The notes beneath the pieces are model-generated. The model did no database searches. It saw only the letters and a list, made by a program, of their open reading frames with translations, and was not told where the DNA came from. Shown one piece after another: positions 54,332 through 62,787 of a stretch of 64,000 bases of DNA. The stretch is from UBA4658 sp002405485 (GTDB lineage Bacteria; Planctomycetota; Phycisphaerae; Phycisphaerales; UBA1924). The translations under genes were made by a program, and so were the position numbers. Position 1 is the stretch's first letter. Each line of letters opens with the position of its first letter. The stretch spans positions 62,001 to 126,000 of the forward strand of contig DAISGC010000001.1 in assembly GCA_036823255.1 (NCBI GenBank). The letters run 5' to 3'.

Positions 54332-54856
54332 ATGCTCCATTCAATCAATCGTCTGCGGAGCGTCGTGCCGGTCGTTCTGTGTGCAGCGGTGATGGCGGGT
54401 GCCGCGGGATGCGAGCGACGAACCGCTCCGGCCCCGAGCAACGCACCAATCGCGGCGGGGGTCCCGGTCGCGCCGCCGATCGACTGGGAGAAGACCAAGC
54501 CCGCCGACGCAACGGCTTCGATGGAGGGCTTGTCGGCGGTCTGCCGGATGCTGGATGTTCGGAATCGCGGCGCGCAGATAGGGACCTCGTTCACCATCGG
54601 ATACACAGGTCATGGCGCCGACGACGGGGCGGGCGGCAAGGTTGCTCTGAGCCCGGAACAGTGGAAGGGCATGCTCGAGCTCATCTCGAAGTCGCCGTCG
54701 GGTATCGGCGCGGCCCGCGCGCTTCCAGCTTCCGCGAAGAACTACAACGATGGGCACGGCGCGGTGCGGCGCAATGCCTATGAGATTCGTCGATCGGGCG
54801 CAGCTCAGTTCGTGTTCACGATCGTCAGACGGTTGGATGATGATTCCACCGGCTGA
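54332..54856 (+). CDS. Small lipoprotein, unknown
   Basis: A 174-residue exported protein. The signal peptide ends in MAGAAGC, an acceptable lipobox with Ala at -3. The mature part is Pro/Ala-rich (about 25-50) and then helical-beta with LSPEQWKGMLELISKSPSG and NDGHGAVRRNAYEI. No family recognised. Its TGA overlaps the first possible ATG of the next gene. Downstream a CBS gene and an SbtA-type transporter follow, so it may belong to their group; function unknown. Confidence 0.6.
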   Translation: MLHSINRLRSVVPVVLCAAVMAGAAGCERRTAPAPSNAPIAAGVPVAPPIDWEKTKPADATASMEGLSAVCRMLDVRNRGAQIGTSFTIGYTGHGADDGAGGKVALSPEQWKGMLELISKSPSGIGAARALPASAKNYNDGHGAVRRNAYEIRRSGAAQFVFTIVRRLDDDSTG

Positions 54857-54882
54857 TGCAGACCTTCAACTCGGAGGTTCCC

Positions 54883-55329
54883 ATGCTCGCCAGAGACCTG
54901 ATGACGCCAACGCCCATCTCCGTCGGGCTGGACACCCCGATCACCGACGTTGCCAGGCTCATGGCCGAGCGCGACATCGGCGCGGTGATCGTGGTTGACG
55001 GCACCGGCGAACTGCGGGGGATCATCACCGAGAGCGACTTTACCGGCATGGCGCGGTGCGTGCCGTTCACGCTCGACCTGGCGCCGGTCATCTTCGGTGC
55101 GCGGGCGGCGACGCTCAAGGAACTCGAGCACATCTTTGAGCAGGCCAGGAAGCTCGCCGCCCGGGACGTGATGTCGGAGAAGGTCGTCACGGTGCGTCCG
55201 GACGAGGAGGTCGGGCACGTGGTGCGGCTGATGCTGACGAGGAAGCTCAAGCACGTGCCGGTTGTCGACGGCAAGCGGCCGGTGGGCATGATCGCCCGGC
55301 ACGACGTGCTGAAGCTCATGGCCACGTGA
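54883..55329 (+). CDS. CBS-domain pair protein
   Basis: A 148-residue stand-alone CBS pair (Bateman module): MLARDLMTPTPISVGLDTPITDVARLM, GAVIVVDGTGELRGIITESD, then VMSEKVVTVRPDEEVGHVVRLM and KHVPVVDGKRPVGMIARHDVLK. CBS pairs bind AMP, ATP or related ligands. Start: GGAGG (54873-54877) sits 5 bp before ATG 54883; the earlier ATG at 54856 has no Shine-Dalgarno. The SbtA-type transporter begins 19 bp later, suggesting this is an energy-sensing partner for it (inference). Confidence 0.9.
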   Translation: MLARDLMTPTPISVGLDTPITDVARLMAERDIGAVIVVDGTGELRGIITESDFTGMARCVPFTLDLAPVIFGARAATLKELEHIFEQARKLAARDVMSEKVVTVRPDEEVGHVVRLMLTRKLKHVPVVDGKRPVGMIARHDVLKLMAT

Positions 55330-55348
55330 GCGGGCAAGCAGGGGGCCG

Positions 55349-56503
55349 ATGGGCCCGATCCGGCGGCGGCGGACGGGGATGCACGCGGCCGAGAAATCGG
55401 GTACAACCTCCGGAATGACCGCGTTCGCGACGGCCAGTGGTCTTGTGCCCCAGCTCACGCTCGGCGAGGGTGGTTCAGCGCTCGCCGCGCTTGCGAGCCC
55501 GCCGGTGCTGTTCTTCTTCTTGGGGATGCTGGCGGCGGCGGTGCGGAGCAATTTGCACATCCCCAAGGCCGTGACCAAGCTGTTGTCGCTGTATCTGCTC
55601 TGGGCGATCGGCTTCAAGGGCGGGGTGCTGATGACGCAGGGGGAGGTGGGCGAGGAGATGGTGCTCTCGCTCGCCGCGGGCATGCTGATGGCGGTGGTGG
55701 TGCCGGTGTGGACGTTCTTTCTGCTGCGCCGGTTCGTCGACGTGTACAACGCCGCCGCACTCGCCGCGACCTATGGATCGATCTCGGCCGTGACGTTCAT
55801 GGCTGCGTGCGACGTGCTCACGGCCCGCGGGATCGAGTATGGCGGCCACATGGTGGCGGCGATGGCGCTCATGGAGTCGCCGGCCATCGTGGCGGCGGTC
55901 ATCCTGATGCGTGTCTCAGAGACGCGGTCGCGCGCCGGGGCGTCCACGTCGCACGAGCAAGCGGCGCCGGGCGTGAATGACGGGGCGCATGGGGCCATAA
56001 AGTCCAGACCGGGCTGGGGAACGCTCATGCACGAGGCGTTTCTCAACGGGCCGGTGTTTCTGCTGCTGGGCTCGCTGCTGATCGGCATGCTGGTCGGCAG
56101 CAAGGGCTATGAGGCGGTTCGGCCTCTGGTGGTGGACGCGTTCAGCGGCGTGCTGGTGTTCTTTCTGCTGGATCTGGGGATCCTCGCGGCGCGCAAGCTC
56201 AAGACCCTCGCCGACGCCGGCGCCAAGAAGATGGTGCTGTTTGCGCTCTTTGTGCCGCTGGTCAACGCGGCGTGCGCGATCGGGCTCGCAAAGCTGCTGG
56301 ATCTGGAACAGGGCAATGCGGTGCTGCTGACGGTGCTGTGCGCGTCGGCGAGCTACATCGCCGTGCCCGCGGCGGCGCGGATCGCGATCCCCAAGGCCCA
56401 GCCAAGCGTCTATCTCACGATGGCGCTGGGCATTACGTTTCCGTTCAACCTGGGTGTAGGGATACCACTGTACATGTGGGTCATCGGCAGCGTGTGGTCG
56501 TGA
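55349..56503 (+). CDS. SbtA-type sodium-dependent bicarbonate transporter family protein
   Basis: About 384 residues with roughly ten transmembrane helices. Family hallmarks: ASPPVLFFFLGMLAAAVRSNLHIP, LLSLYLLWAIGFKGGVLM, AATYGSISAVTFMAACDVL, MALMESPAIVAAVILM and SASYIAVPAAARIAIP. SbtA imports bicarbonate with sodium in cyanobacteria; homologues occur in many non-photosynthetic bacteria. The usual PII-like partner SbtB is absent; a CBS protein lies immediately upstream instead. Start ambiguous: ATG 55349 (purine-rich leader), 55379 or 55415. Confidence 0.88.
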   Translation: MGPIRRRRTGMHAAEKSGTTSGMTAFATASGLVPQLTLGEGGSALAALASPPVLFFFLGMLAAAVRSNLHIPKAVTKLLSLYLLWAIGFKGGVLMTQGEVGEEMVLSLAAGMLMAVVVPVWTFFLLRRFVDVYNAAALAATYGSISAVTFMAACDVLTARGIEYGGHMVAAMALMESPAIVAAVILMRVSETRSRAGASTSHEQAAPGVNDGAHGAIKSRPGWGTLMHEAFLNGPVFLLLGSLLIGMLVGSKGYEAVRPLVVDAFSGVLVFFLLDLGILAARKLKTLADAGAKKMVLFALFVPLVNAACAIGLAKLLDLEQGNAVLLTVLCASASYIAVPAAARIAIPKAQPSVYLTMALGITFPFNLGVGIPLYMWVIGSVWS

Positions 56504-56718
56504 ATCGACTCCGGTGAGCGATTTGCCCGAGGTCGCACGCGCGGTGCTCAGGTCCGGCGTGCGCGAGTGCATCGAGCGGAACTGGGGTTTTGTCGAGGGT
56601 CGTCGGCGCGGTGACTCGGAAGCAGCGTGCGATGCGGCGCTAGCATTCGACATGTCGTCTGGAGGGTGCGCCCGCTGGTACGCCGCGACCCCGACGACTC
56701 ATCCCGAAGGACGCTCCC

Positions 56719-58236
56719 ATGCACGCCAACGGTCATCACCAGACATCGAACGAGTCCAAGTGCCCGGTCTTGACGACGGCCAACGGTGCGCCGATCGGCG
56801 TGCAGCAGGCGCTGACGGCGGGGCCGCGCGGCCCAGTGCTGCTGCAGGATGCGGCGCTTCTGGAGCAGATGCAGCACTTCAACCGCGAGCGGATTCCGGA
56901 GCGCGTGGTGCACGCGAAGGGCTCGGGGGCGTATGGCACGTTCACGGTGACGGGCGACGTCACCAAGTACACGCGCGCCAGCGTGTTCTCGAAGATCGGC
57001 AAGAAAACCGAGTGCTTCCTGCGGTTTTCGACGGTGGCGGGCGAGCGCGGGGCGGCCGACGCCGAGCGCGATGTGCGCGGGTTCGCGCTCAAGTTCTACA
57101 CCGACGAGGGCAACTGGGACCTGGTCGGCAACAACACGCCGGTGTTCTTCGTGCGTGATCCGTACAAGTTCCAGAACTTCATCCACACGCAGAAGCGGCA
57201 CCCGCAGACCAATCTGCGCGACATGGACATGCAGTGGGACTTCTGGTCGCTCTGCCCGGAATCGCTGCACCAGGTGACGATCCTGTTCAGCGATCGCGGG
57301 ATTCCTTCGAGCTATCGCCACATCAACGGCTACGGCAGCCACACGTTCTCGCTCATCAACGCGGCGGGCGAGCGGGTGTGGTGCAAGTTCCACTTCAAGA
57401 CCCGCCAGGGCATCAAGAACATGACCGACGAGGAGTCGGCGCAGCTCATCGGGTCTGACCGTGAGAGCCACCAGCGCGACCTGTTCAACGCGATCGCGCG
57501 GGGTGAGTTTCCGAAGTGGCGGGTGTGCATCCAGGTGATGACGCAGAAGCAGGCCGACACGTTCCGGTGGAATCCGTTTGATCTGACCAAGGTCTGGCCG
57601 CACAAGGAGTTTCCGCTGATCGAGGTGGGCGAGCTGGAGCTGAACCGGAATCCGGAGAACTATCACGCGGAGGTTGAGCAGGCGGCGTTCAAGCCCAGTG
57701 CGCTGGTGCCGGGGATCGGTCCGAGCCCGGACAAGATGCTGCAGGCGCGGCTCATGAGCTACGCCGACACGCATCTGTATCGGTTGGGTGTGAACCACCA
57801 CCAGATTCCGGTGAACAAGCCGCGGTGCCCGGTGATGAACTACATCCGCGACGGGCAGTCGGCCCATGGGTCATATGGCTCGGCGCCGAACTACTGGCCG
57901 AACTCGATCCCGACCGCGCCGAAGCCCGATCCGGCGTTCGCCGACCCGGCGTGGACGCTCGGGCAGACGATCGTGGATCGCTTTGACTCCACGGTCGATC
58001 ACGATGACTACACCCAGGCGGGCAACCTGTATCGCATGTTCGACGACGCCCACCGCGAGCGGCTGGCCAAGCGCATCGGCGGGGTCCTGAAGCAGGCCCG
58101 GCAGGAAGTCCAGATGCGTCAGCTCTGCCACTTCTTCCGCGCTGATGAGGACTATGGCAAGCGTGTTGCCAAGCACCTGGGGATCGATGTTTCGGCGATG
58201 ATGGCGCAGATGAGTGCCCCCGCCGGCGCTCGCTGA
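56719..58236 (+). CDS. katA: Monofunctional heme catalase
   Basis: A 505-residue small-subunit catalase. Distal His65 is in FNRERIPERVVHAKGSGAYG, the Asn is in GNNTPVFFVRDP and the proximal heme ligand is the Tyr of RLMSYADTHLYRLG. It disproportionates hydrogen peroxide. Length matches clade 3 catalases. ATG 56719 has GGACG just upstream. An in-frame start-proximal HANGHHQ stretch is family-like in its low conservation. A hairpin terminator follows; no oxidative-stress regulator is adjacent. Confidence 0.96.
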   Translation: MHANGHHQTSNESKCPVLTTANGAPIGVQQALTAGPRGPVLLQDAALLEQMQHFNRERIPERVVHAKGSGAYGTFTVTGDVTKYTRASVFSKIGKKTECFLRFSTVAGERGAADAERDVRGFALKFYTDEGNWDLVGNNTPVFFVRDPYKFQNFIHTQKRHPQTNLRDMDMQWDFWSLCPESLHQVTILFSDRGIPSSYRHINGYGSHTFSLINAAGERVWCKFHFKTRQGIKNMTDEESAQLIGSDRESHQRDLFNAIARGEFPKWRVCIQVMTQKQADTFRWNPFDLTKVWPHKEFPLIEVGELELNRNPENYHAEVEQAAFKPSALVPGIGPSPDKMLQARLMSYADTHLYRLGVNHHQIPVNKPRCPVMNYIRDGQSAHGSYGSAPNYWPNSIPTAPKPDPAFADPAWTLGQTIVDRFDSTVDHDDYTQAGNLYRMFDDAHRERLAKRIGGVLKQARQEVQMRQLCHFFRADEDYGKRVAKHLGIDVSAMMAQMSAPAGAR

Positions 58237-58265
58237 GCGCCGATCTGACGCGCACGCACGTCAAC

Positions 58266-58308
58266 CACGAGCGTCGGAGAACGGGTTCTTCGACGCTCGT
58301 GCCACTTT
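58266..58308 (+). terminator. Intrinsic terminator after catalase
   Basis: A long hairpin with 11-base perfect outer arms, CACGAGCGTCG (58266-58276) and CGACGCTCGTG (58291-58301), extended by AGAA/TTCT pairs around a CGGG loop, then TTTT a few bases on. It sits between the convergent catalase and TerC genes. Confidence 0.8.
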
Positions 58309-58316
58309 TGTGCACG

Positions 58317-59894
58317 TCACGTGGCGTCTGATTTCCGCGGGTCTGCGGGCGGCTCGGCGGGGCCGCCCGCGGAACTGGCCGGCCTGCCGAATCTCCGTTT
58401 CCACCATTTGCGGAGATAGTTGCCGCCCCATGCCAGCACGGGCATGAAGGGGCTGCCGACGATGACGGCGATGGTGTACCACTTGAGGTTCACCGGCTCG
58501 GGGGCCTCGCGCATCCACCGGATGATGATCTCGATGATCTCGATTATGCCAAGCCCGACCGCCCAGAAAGCGACGAACACCGCCGGGACAACCCAGACGC
58601 CCCAGCGATCGGCGACGGTGTCCATCCTGTCGGCGAGGTTGAACGCGCCCGACTTGAGCTTCTCGAGCATCCACCGTGCCCAGACGAACTCCGTCGCCAG
58701 CAGCGCCAGCCCGATCGGGATGAGCACCGTCGGGCCGGGGCCGGGCAGCGGGGCGATGGCCACGCCGAAGAGCACGATGACGGTCCCTGCGATGAGGATG
58801 CCGACCTTGCGTGCGTTGCGCCGGCCGACTTCGACGGCTTCGGTCAGGTCTTCCAGCGGCGTCGGGCGCACGGCGATTTCCGGGTGCGCCTTCACGCGGG
58901 AGCGCCACCAGAGCACCGAGGCGAGGATGCCCAGACCCATCGTCCCGGAGACCGCCGCCAGGGTCGTCTGCGTCGAGAGCACCGGGAAGTGCTCGGGGAG
59001 GAACATCTTGGCGGCGATGAACAGCAGGATGAACACCACGCTCATCCTGAGGAAGCGGAACCTCGGGAGCAGGTCGGCGATGGTGAAGTACAGCGATCGC
59101 AGCCCGAGCCCGGCGAGCAGACTCGCGCTGAAGGCCAGAAACGGATCCTTGGTCACGCTGAAGAGCGCAGGAACGCTGTCGAGCGCGAAGGTCGCGTCCA
59201 GCATCGCGGCGACCAGCACGGCTCCGAGCATCGGCGTGCCGGCCAGCCGTGCGGTGTGGCTGGTTCCATCGGACGCAGGTTCGGAGCGCACGAAGAGCTT
59301 CTGTCGCTCCTGGGTTTCCTGGATGCGAAAGACCCGCCGAACGATCCGGGAGTACCACTTTCTGGAGAGGTCGGTCTGCGCGTCCGGGAGGATGAGCGTG
59401 CGGATCATCGCCAGCACGAGGAGCACGCCGAAGAACCACTTGACCAGGGGCCAGTGGACCATCAGCCATGCCCCGCCGGAGATCATCCCCAGGCGGATCA
59501 CCATGGCGATGAGGATGCTCCAGAACAGAGCCCGCCCGAGCAGTGGCCGGGGAATGCCGAAGGCCGCGTAGGCCAGGGCGATCACGGCGAGATTGTCAAG
59601 ACTGAGGGCGATCTCGATGACGTAGCTGGTGAAGAACTGCCAGAGCGCCTGGGTGCCGTTGAGCGGGCCTCCCTCGAGGGGGAAGCTGACAGTTTCCTCG
59701 ATGCGGAGCCAGTTGACCTCGTAGACGTATGCGATCACGAAGCTGAAGACGACCGCCGCGAGGAGCCAGAGCAGCGTGCTGGCGAGCGCCTCGGTCTGCG
59801 AGACCACGCGCGGGCGGCGCGTGAGGACTCCCAGGTCGAGAACGACCAGGAAGGCCACAAGCATGAGGAGCACCGGCCAAAGCCAGACGGTCAT
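58317..59894 (-). CDS. TerC-family membrane protein fused to a PGPGW-type domain
   Basis: A 525-residue polytopic protein, third of three TerC genes. The TerC core (about 1-290) has LALSLDNLAVIAL-like SLDNLAVIALA, FALDSVPALFSVTKDPFLAFS and GLRSLYF. A C-terminal part (about 330-500) adds helices with APLPGPGPTVLIPIGLALLATEF, the signature of the TMEM_PGPGW family, then another membrane segment. TerC proteins (Alx, TerC, MntP-like) export manganese or other metals or insert metal cofactors. It follows the second TerC by 91 bp. The fusion of the two domains is noteworthy. Confidence 0.85.
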   Translation of the reverse strand: MTVWLWPVLLMLVAFLVVLDLGVLTRRPRVVSQTEALASTLLWLLAAVVFSFVIAYVYEVNWLRIEETVSFPLEGGPLNGTQALWQFFTSYVIEIALSLDNLAVIALAYAAFGIPRPLLGRALFWSILIAMVIRLGMISGGAWLMVHWPLVKWFFGVLLVLAMIRTLILPDAQTDLSRKWYSRIVRRVFRIQETQERQKLFVRSEPASDGTSHTARLAGTPMLGAVLVAAMLDATFALDSVPALFSVTKDPFLAFSASLLAGLGLRSLYFTIADLLPRFRFLRMSVVFILLFIAAKMFLPEHFPVLSTQTTLAAVSGTMGLGILASVLWWRSRVKAHPEIAVRPTPLEDLTEAVEVGRRNARKVGILIAGTVIVLFGVAIAPLPGPGPTVLIPIGLALLATEFVWARWMLEKLKSGAFNLADRMDTVADRWGVWVVPAVFVAFWAVGLGIIEIIEIIIRWMREAPEPVNLKWYTIAVIVGSPFMPVLAWGGNYLRKWWKRRFGRPASSAGGPAEPPADPRKSDAT

Positions 59895-59985
59895 GGGTCT
59901 TTCCGCACCGCGTGCAGACCAGTTTCATCGTCCGGTCCGCCGGACGACCCAACGGTAGGGGCCGGAGCGGGCGATGGGGCAACGC

Positions 59986-61098
59986 TCATGCGCCCTGGGC
60001 CTCTTTGTGCCGCTTGGCCCATACCAGCGACGCGACGACGCCCGCGCTCAGCGAGAGCACGATGAACCCCAGCGAGACGGCGATCGGCACGTGGATCTGG
60101 TTCTCCGGCAGCCAACTGGCCCATGCCGGGAGCGGGTCGGCCGCCATCTTGGCGACTGCGCGGAGCTGGTGGACGCCCTCCAGCAGCATCTTGATGCCGA
60201 CGAACACGAGCACCACGGCGAGGGCGTATTTCAGGAAGTGGAACTTGTCCATGAGCGCGGCGAGGGCGAAGAAGAGCGAACGCAGCCCAAGGATGGCGAA
60301 CACGTTGGAGGTGAAGACGATGAACGGGTCTTTGGTGATCCCGATGATCGCCGGGATGGAGTCCACGGCGAAGATGACATCGGTGGTCTCGATGATCAGG
60401 AGGACGAGAAACAGCGGCGTGGCGACGAGCACGCCGCGAGCCGCGCCGCCAGCTGGGGCCAGGCGTGTAAAGAACCGCTCGCCGTCAAACTCTTTGGAGA
60501 TCGGGAAGAGCTTGCGAGCGATGCGGACGACGAGCATCTTGTCGAAGTCGCGATCTTCATCTTCCTTGGCCAGAGCCATGTTGACGCCGGTGTAGACGAG
60601 GAATGCGCCGAGGATGTAGAGGAGCCATTCGAATCGTGTGACCAGCGCGGTGCCGGCGAAGATCATTGCGAAACGCGCGACGAGGGCGCCCAGGATGCCC
60701 CAGAACAGCACCCGATGCTGGAACCTGGCGGGCACCTTGAAGAACGCGAAGATGAGGGCGATCACGAAGAGGTTGTCAACGCTCAGGGAGTACTCCGTGA
60801 GCCACCCGGCGAGGAACTGCATCGCGGCGGTCTTCCCGATTGCTTCACCACTCGGCATCGGCGAACCGTCGCTGGCGCCCATCATGACGCCCGCGAACTT
60901 CGTGCCGATGCCCAGCCAGTCGTGCTTGTAGATGAAGTACACCGCGACGTTGAAGGCCAGGCCCATGGCCACGAACACGGCAACGTGCTTCATGGCCCGC
61001 GAGGGCGAGAGCTCCTTGGCGCGCCGGGAGAGCACGCCAAGGTCAAGCGCGAGGACCACGAGCACGAAGACGACGAAACCGATCCAGAGCCAGACCAT
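59986..61098 (-). CDS. TerC-family integral membrane protein
   Basis: A 370-residue polytopic protein of the TerC/Alx family: LVVLALDLGVLSRRAKELS at the start, SLSVDNLFVIALIFAFF, FAVDSIPAIIGITKDPFIVFTSNVFAILGLRSLFF. The acidic residues in the two VDN/VDS helices are the proposed metal path. ATG 61098 has AGGAGG about 10 bp upstream; a longer frame is non-coding in style. It lies 94 bp downstream of the first TerC gene and shares direction, so the manganese riboswitch may control it too. Confidence 0.93.
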   Translation of the reverse strand: MVWLWIGFVVFVLVVLALDLGVLSRRAKELSPSRAMKHVAVFVAMGLAFNVAVYFIYKHDWLGIGTKFAGVMMGASDGSPMPSGEAIGKTAAMQFLAGWLTEYSLSVDNLFVIALIFAFFKVPARFQHRVLFWGILGALVARFAMIFAGTALVTRFEWLLYILGAFLVYTGVNMALAKEDEDRDFDKMLVVRIARKLFPISKEFDGERFFTRLAPAGGAARGVLVATPLFLVLLIIETTDVIFAVDSIPAIIGITKDPFIVFTSNVFAILGLRSLFFALAALMDKFHFLKYALAVVLVFVGIKMLLEGVHQLRAVAKMAADPLPAWASWLPENQIHVPIAVSLGFIVLSLSAGVVASLVWAKRHKEAQGA

Positions 61099-61192
61099 CG
61101 GGCGATCGCCTCCTGTGCCGCCGACTGCCAGGAAGCAAATCGGACAGATGAGGAGACAATAGGGTCGATCGCCGTTCCGGGTGACGGGTCCG

Positions 61193-62386
61193 TCAGTGGC
61201 CCGAGCTCTTCTTCGGGACCAGGATCGAGGCCACCGTGGCAATCGCCAGCACGGTCACCACGATCACCAGCGACACCATCGGGTCGATCTTGATGGCCTT
61301 CTGCGGCTCCAGCCCGATCACGCCCAGGTACGGCGGGACGCTCAGCAGCAGCAGCTTCACCCCGACGAATGCCAGGATGAGGATCAACGCCGGCTTGAGG
61401 TACCGGAACTTGGCGATGAGCGCGGCCAGGCAGAAGTACAGAGCGCGGAGCCCAAGGATCGCGAAGATGTTGCTGGTGAACACGATGAACGGATCCGGCG
61501 TGATGGCGAAGATCGCCGGGATCGAGTCCACCGCGAACACCAGGTCGGTGATCTCCACAAGGATCAGCGCGAGGAAGAGGGGGGTCATCGCCCACTTCAG
61601 CGCCAGCGACCCGGGTGGAGCCGGATCCTGCACCTGCTTGCCGGTCTTGGGGTCGGTCGAATAGGTCGGCTTCAGCGTCCGCTTGGTGAAGAACTTCTGT
61701 CCGTCGAAGAAGTCGACGGTCCGGAACATCCTCTTGGCCAGCTTGACCATGATGTTCTGGCTCGGGTCGTCGTTGCCCTTGATGAGAGCCATCTTCAGGG
61801 CCGTGAGCACGAGGAACGCGCCGAAGATGATCAGGATCCACTGATACCGCATGATCAGTTCGGCCCCGAGGAAGATCATCGCGCCACGCATGATCAGTGC
61901 GCCGATGATGCCCCAGAACAGCACGCGGTGCTGGTACTTGCCGGGGATGGCGAAGAACTGGAAGATGAGGGCGATGACGAAGATGTTGTCCATCGCCAGC
62001 GACTTCTCGACGACGTATCCGGTGAGGTACTGCACCGTCGCCGTCTTGCCGTCAACAACGCCGTTGACGATGAGCGGCGCCGTCGGATCGGTCTTTGTCG
62101 CCGGGTTGTAGATCGGTGTGTCCAGCCCGAGTCCCAGCCAGTGATTCTGGTACGCAAAGAACACGAACACGCTGAAGGCCACCCCGCACGTCAGCCAGAC
62201 GATCGACCAGGAGATCGCCTCCTTCATCGAAACCTCATGGGCTTCGCGGTGGAAGACGCCCAGGTCCAGGGCCAGAAACAGGATGACCAGCGCGATGAAC
62301 CCGACATACGCCCACATCTTGAGATTGGCGCCCGTCGCGGCGGGTGTCTCGACGGCGGTCTGGGCAAGAGTCAGAAGTTCCAGCAC
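61193..62386 (-). CDS. TerC-family membrane protein under a manganese riboswitch
   Basis: A 397-residue polytopic TerC/Alx protein, first gene of the group. Motifs: LALDLGVFHREAHEVS, SLAMDNIFVIALIFQFF, FAVDSIPAIFAITPDPFIVFTSNIFAILGLRALYF. GTG 62386 is the start: AGAGGA (62397-62392) is 5 bases upstream. A yybP-ykoY riboswitch at 62600-62470 lies in its leader, and a hairpin sits next to the ribosome-binding site. This fits a manganese efflux or homeostasis function like E. coli Alx and Bacillus YkoY/MeeF (established for those homologues, inferred here). Confidence 0.94.
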   Translation of the reverse strand: MLELLTLAQTAVETPAATGANLKMWAYVGFIALVILFLALDLGVFHREAHEVSMKEAISWSIVWLTCGVAFSVFVFFAYQNHWLGLGLDTPIYNPATKTDPTAPLIVNGVVDGKTATVQYLTGYVVEKSLAMDNIFVIALIFQFFAIPGKYQHRVLFWGIIGALIMRGAMIFLGAELIMRYQWILIIFGAFLVLTALKMALIKGNDDPSQNIMVKLAKRMFRTVDFFDGQKFFTKRTLKPTYSTDPKTGKQVQDPAPPGSLALKWAMTPLFLALILVEITDLVFAVDSIPAIFAITPDPFIVFTSNIFAILGLRALYFCLAALIAKFRYLKPALILILAFVGVKLLLLSVPPYLGVIGLEPQKAIKIDPMVSLVIVVTVLAIATVASILVPKKSSGH

Positions 62387-62391
62387 GTTCG

Positions 62392-62412
62392 TCCTCTGGC
62401 CAGCTTCTGGCC
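62392..62412 (-). promoter_or_regulatory. Hairpin adjoining the terC ribosome-binding site
   Basis: On the minus strand GGCCAG (62412-62407), loop AAG, CTGGCC (62403-62398), immediately followed by the Shine-Dalgarno AGAGGA (62397-62392) and, after 5 bases, the GTG start. It may be part of the riboswitch expression platform, gating translation. Confidence 0.5.
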
Positions 62413-62469
62413 TGTAGGTGGTCGATGACCCAGCGGGCGGACACCCGGAGAGCCATTGGGATTGCACGA

Positions 62470-62600
62470 ACGTTGGTCTTGCTCTCAACGCCCGAGGGCG
62501 TCTGTCCGGACCGGAGACCGTTCGCCCGCTTTCGGGCCGACGTGTCCCGTATTGTCGATCCCGACCGCCGCGCGATGCGGCGAGCTACTCCCCAACTCGG
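62470..62600 (-). ncRNA. yybP-ykoY (manganese) riboswitch
   Basis: On the minus strand GTTGG followed by GGAGTAGCTC opens the element (62597-62583) and GTTGAGAGCAAGACCAAC closes it (62488-62471). These are the two most conserved parts of the yybP-ykoY family; GTTGG and CCAAC pair as P1. Between them a CGCCGC/GCGGCG hairpin and a CGACAATACG segment occupy the place of the conserved L3 region. The family binds Mn2+ and switches on TerC/MntP-type genes. It lies about 85 nt upstream of the first TerC gene. Match is by eye to the consensus. Confidence 0.85.
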
Positions 62601-62787
62601 AGTCCGATCATTTGGGCATGCGAACATACGCCGCCCGTGTGAAACGTCAAGTTTCGTCGGTCCCGAGGGGGTAGATTCGCCCGCGAGGTCGACCGGCTTC
62701 GACGATCTGCGCGGGTCTCTTCGCTCAAGGAACGGACAACGCCATCGCCAATGGCGATCGCGACGAACGTTGCCGGGTTCAGGAGCA

